Shown here: piece by piece, positions 63,597 to 64,000 of the stretch | Position numbering within the stretch: position 1 is the first letter of the stretch | Layout: every line of letters starts with the position of its first letter | Program-made: the position numbers and the translations under genes | Notes under the pieces: generated by a model | What the model was told of the DNA's origin: nothing | The model's database searches: none | The model's input: only the letters and a program-made list of their open reading frames with translations | Assembly (NCBI RefSeq): GCF_001436095.1 | Contig: NZ_AYYK01000004.1 | Span: 62,001-126,000 of the forward strand | Reading direction: 5' to 3' | Length of the DNA: 64,000 bases | Source of the DNA: Lapidilactobacillus dextrinicus DSM 20335 | GTDB lineage: Bacteria; Bacillota; Bacilli; Lactobacillales; Lactobacillaceae

Positions 63597-64000
63597 GAAT
63601 AAAATGGTTTAGTTTTGTGCGTATCACTGGGCTATTATTGGTTCTGACGTATCATTTTTTCAAAAACCTATTGCCTGGTGGCTTCATTGGTGTTGATATC
63701 TTCTTTACTTTTTCCGGTTATTTGATCACAGCTTTAATGGTGGATGAGTTCAATCGTCAGGGGAATTTTGATTTGATTGGCTTTTATCGACGCCGTTTTT
63801 ACCGAATTGTGCCACCATTAGTGCTCTCGATTTTATTGGTCATTCCCTTTACCTATTTAGTTAGCCGTGATTATGTTACTAATATTGGCAAACAGATTAC
63901 GGCGGCTTTGGGATTCACTACTAATTTTTATGAGATTGCGACCGGGGGGAGTTATGAAACTAATTTTATTCCTCATCTATTCGTTCATACTTGGTCGTTA
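63593..64000 (+). CDS. Acyltransferase family 3 protein, OatA-like (partial)
   Basis: The first 136 codons are seen, running off the right edge. The start RITGLLLVLTYHFF, then GGFIGVDIFFTFSGYLIT and YRRRFYRIVPPL, are the hallmarks of membrane acyltransferase 3 proteins such as OatA, which O-acetylate peptidoglycan or other wall sugars. ATG 63593 overlaps the MORN protein stop. The extracellular SGNH half found in OatA, if present, would lie beyond this window. Confidence 0.88.
   Translation, partial: MRIKWFSFVRITGLLLVLTYHFFKNLLPGGFIGVDIFFTFSGYLITALMVDEFNRQGNFDLIGFYRRRFYRIVPPLVLSILLVIPFTYLVSRDYVTNIGKQITAALGFTTNFYEIATGGSYETNFIPHLFVHTWSL

Overview
The window is a chromosomal segment of a low-GC Gram-positive bacterium of the family Lactobacillaceae. 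The evidence is the gene order, the many TTG starts with strong AGGAGG-type ribosome sites, a thymidylate synthase with the roughly 50-residue insertion seen in the Lactobacillus casei enzyme, an FMN riboswitch in front of a riboflavin importer, and a pyruvate formate-lyase pair, which argues against an obligate heterofermenter. I cannot name the species from sequence alone.

Positions 1-31 kb are mostly core genome and resemble the Bacillus subtilis ypa-ypm region. They hold the end of pyk, UPF0756, cvfB, xerD, ribT, scpA-scpB, rluB, riboswitch-ribU, fer, ypbB, recQ, a LysM protein, cmk, an rpsA-like gene, der, hup, a TPR protein, yitT, cca, thyA-dfrA, degV, an SGNH hydrolase with ypmS, yozE, ctpA, a peptidase and a UvrA paralog. 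Overlapping or closely spaced genes form operons for RNA and chromosome maintenance (cvfB to rluB), folate and thymidylate (cca-thyA-dfrA) and the cell envelope (ypmR-ypmS-yozE-ctpA).

Positions about 31.2-40.4 kb are accessory and decayed. They contain a class IIa-type bacteriocin immunity gene behind a tiny peptide gene whose leader resembles a double-glycine leader, an ABC transporter broken by two frameshifts, an intact two-gene ABC transporter, a tandem acetyltransferase, ORF fragments, three minus-strand genes of unknown function, two small membrane peptides and a broken glycosyltransferase. A truncated copy of one minus-strand gene lies at the left edge (31262-31405), so the island is roughly bracketed by related sequence.

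Positions 40.4-64 kb return to core genome: rbgA-rnhB-dprA-topA-trmFO-xerC-hslV-hslU, a galactose mutarotase-like gene, plsY divergent from parE-parC, pflB-pflA, a LysR regulator and ppaC. The right end has a two-domain nucleotidyltransferase, a MORN-repeat membrane protein and a truncated acyltransferase.

The most interesting non-coding signals are three. First, dprA and xerC share an arrangement in which the Shine-Dalgarno sequence lies in the 3' arm of the upstream gene's intrinsic terminator. Second, a cluster of imperfect hairpins of near-identical geometry lies between hup and the TPR gene. Third, a structured leader precedes the UvrA paralog. No tRNA, rRNA, CRISPR array or intact mobile element was found.
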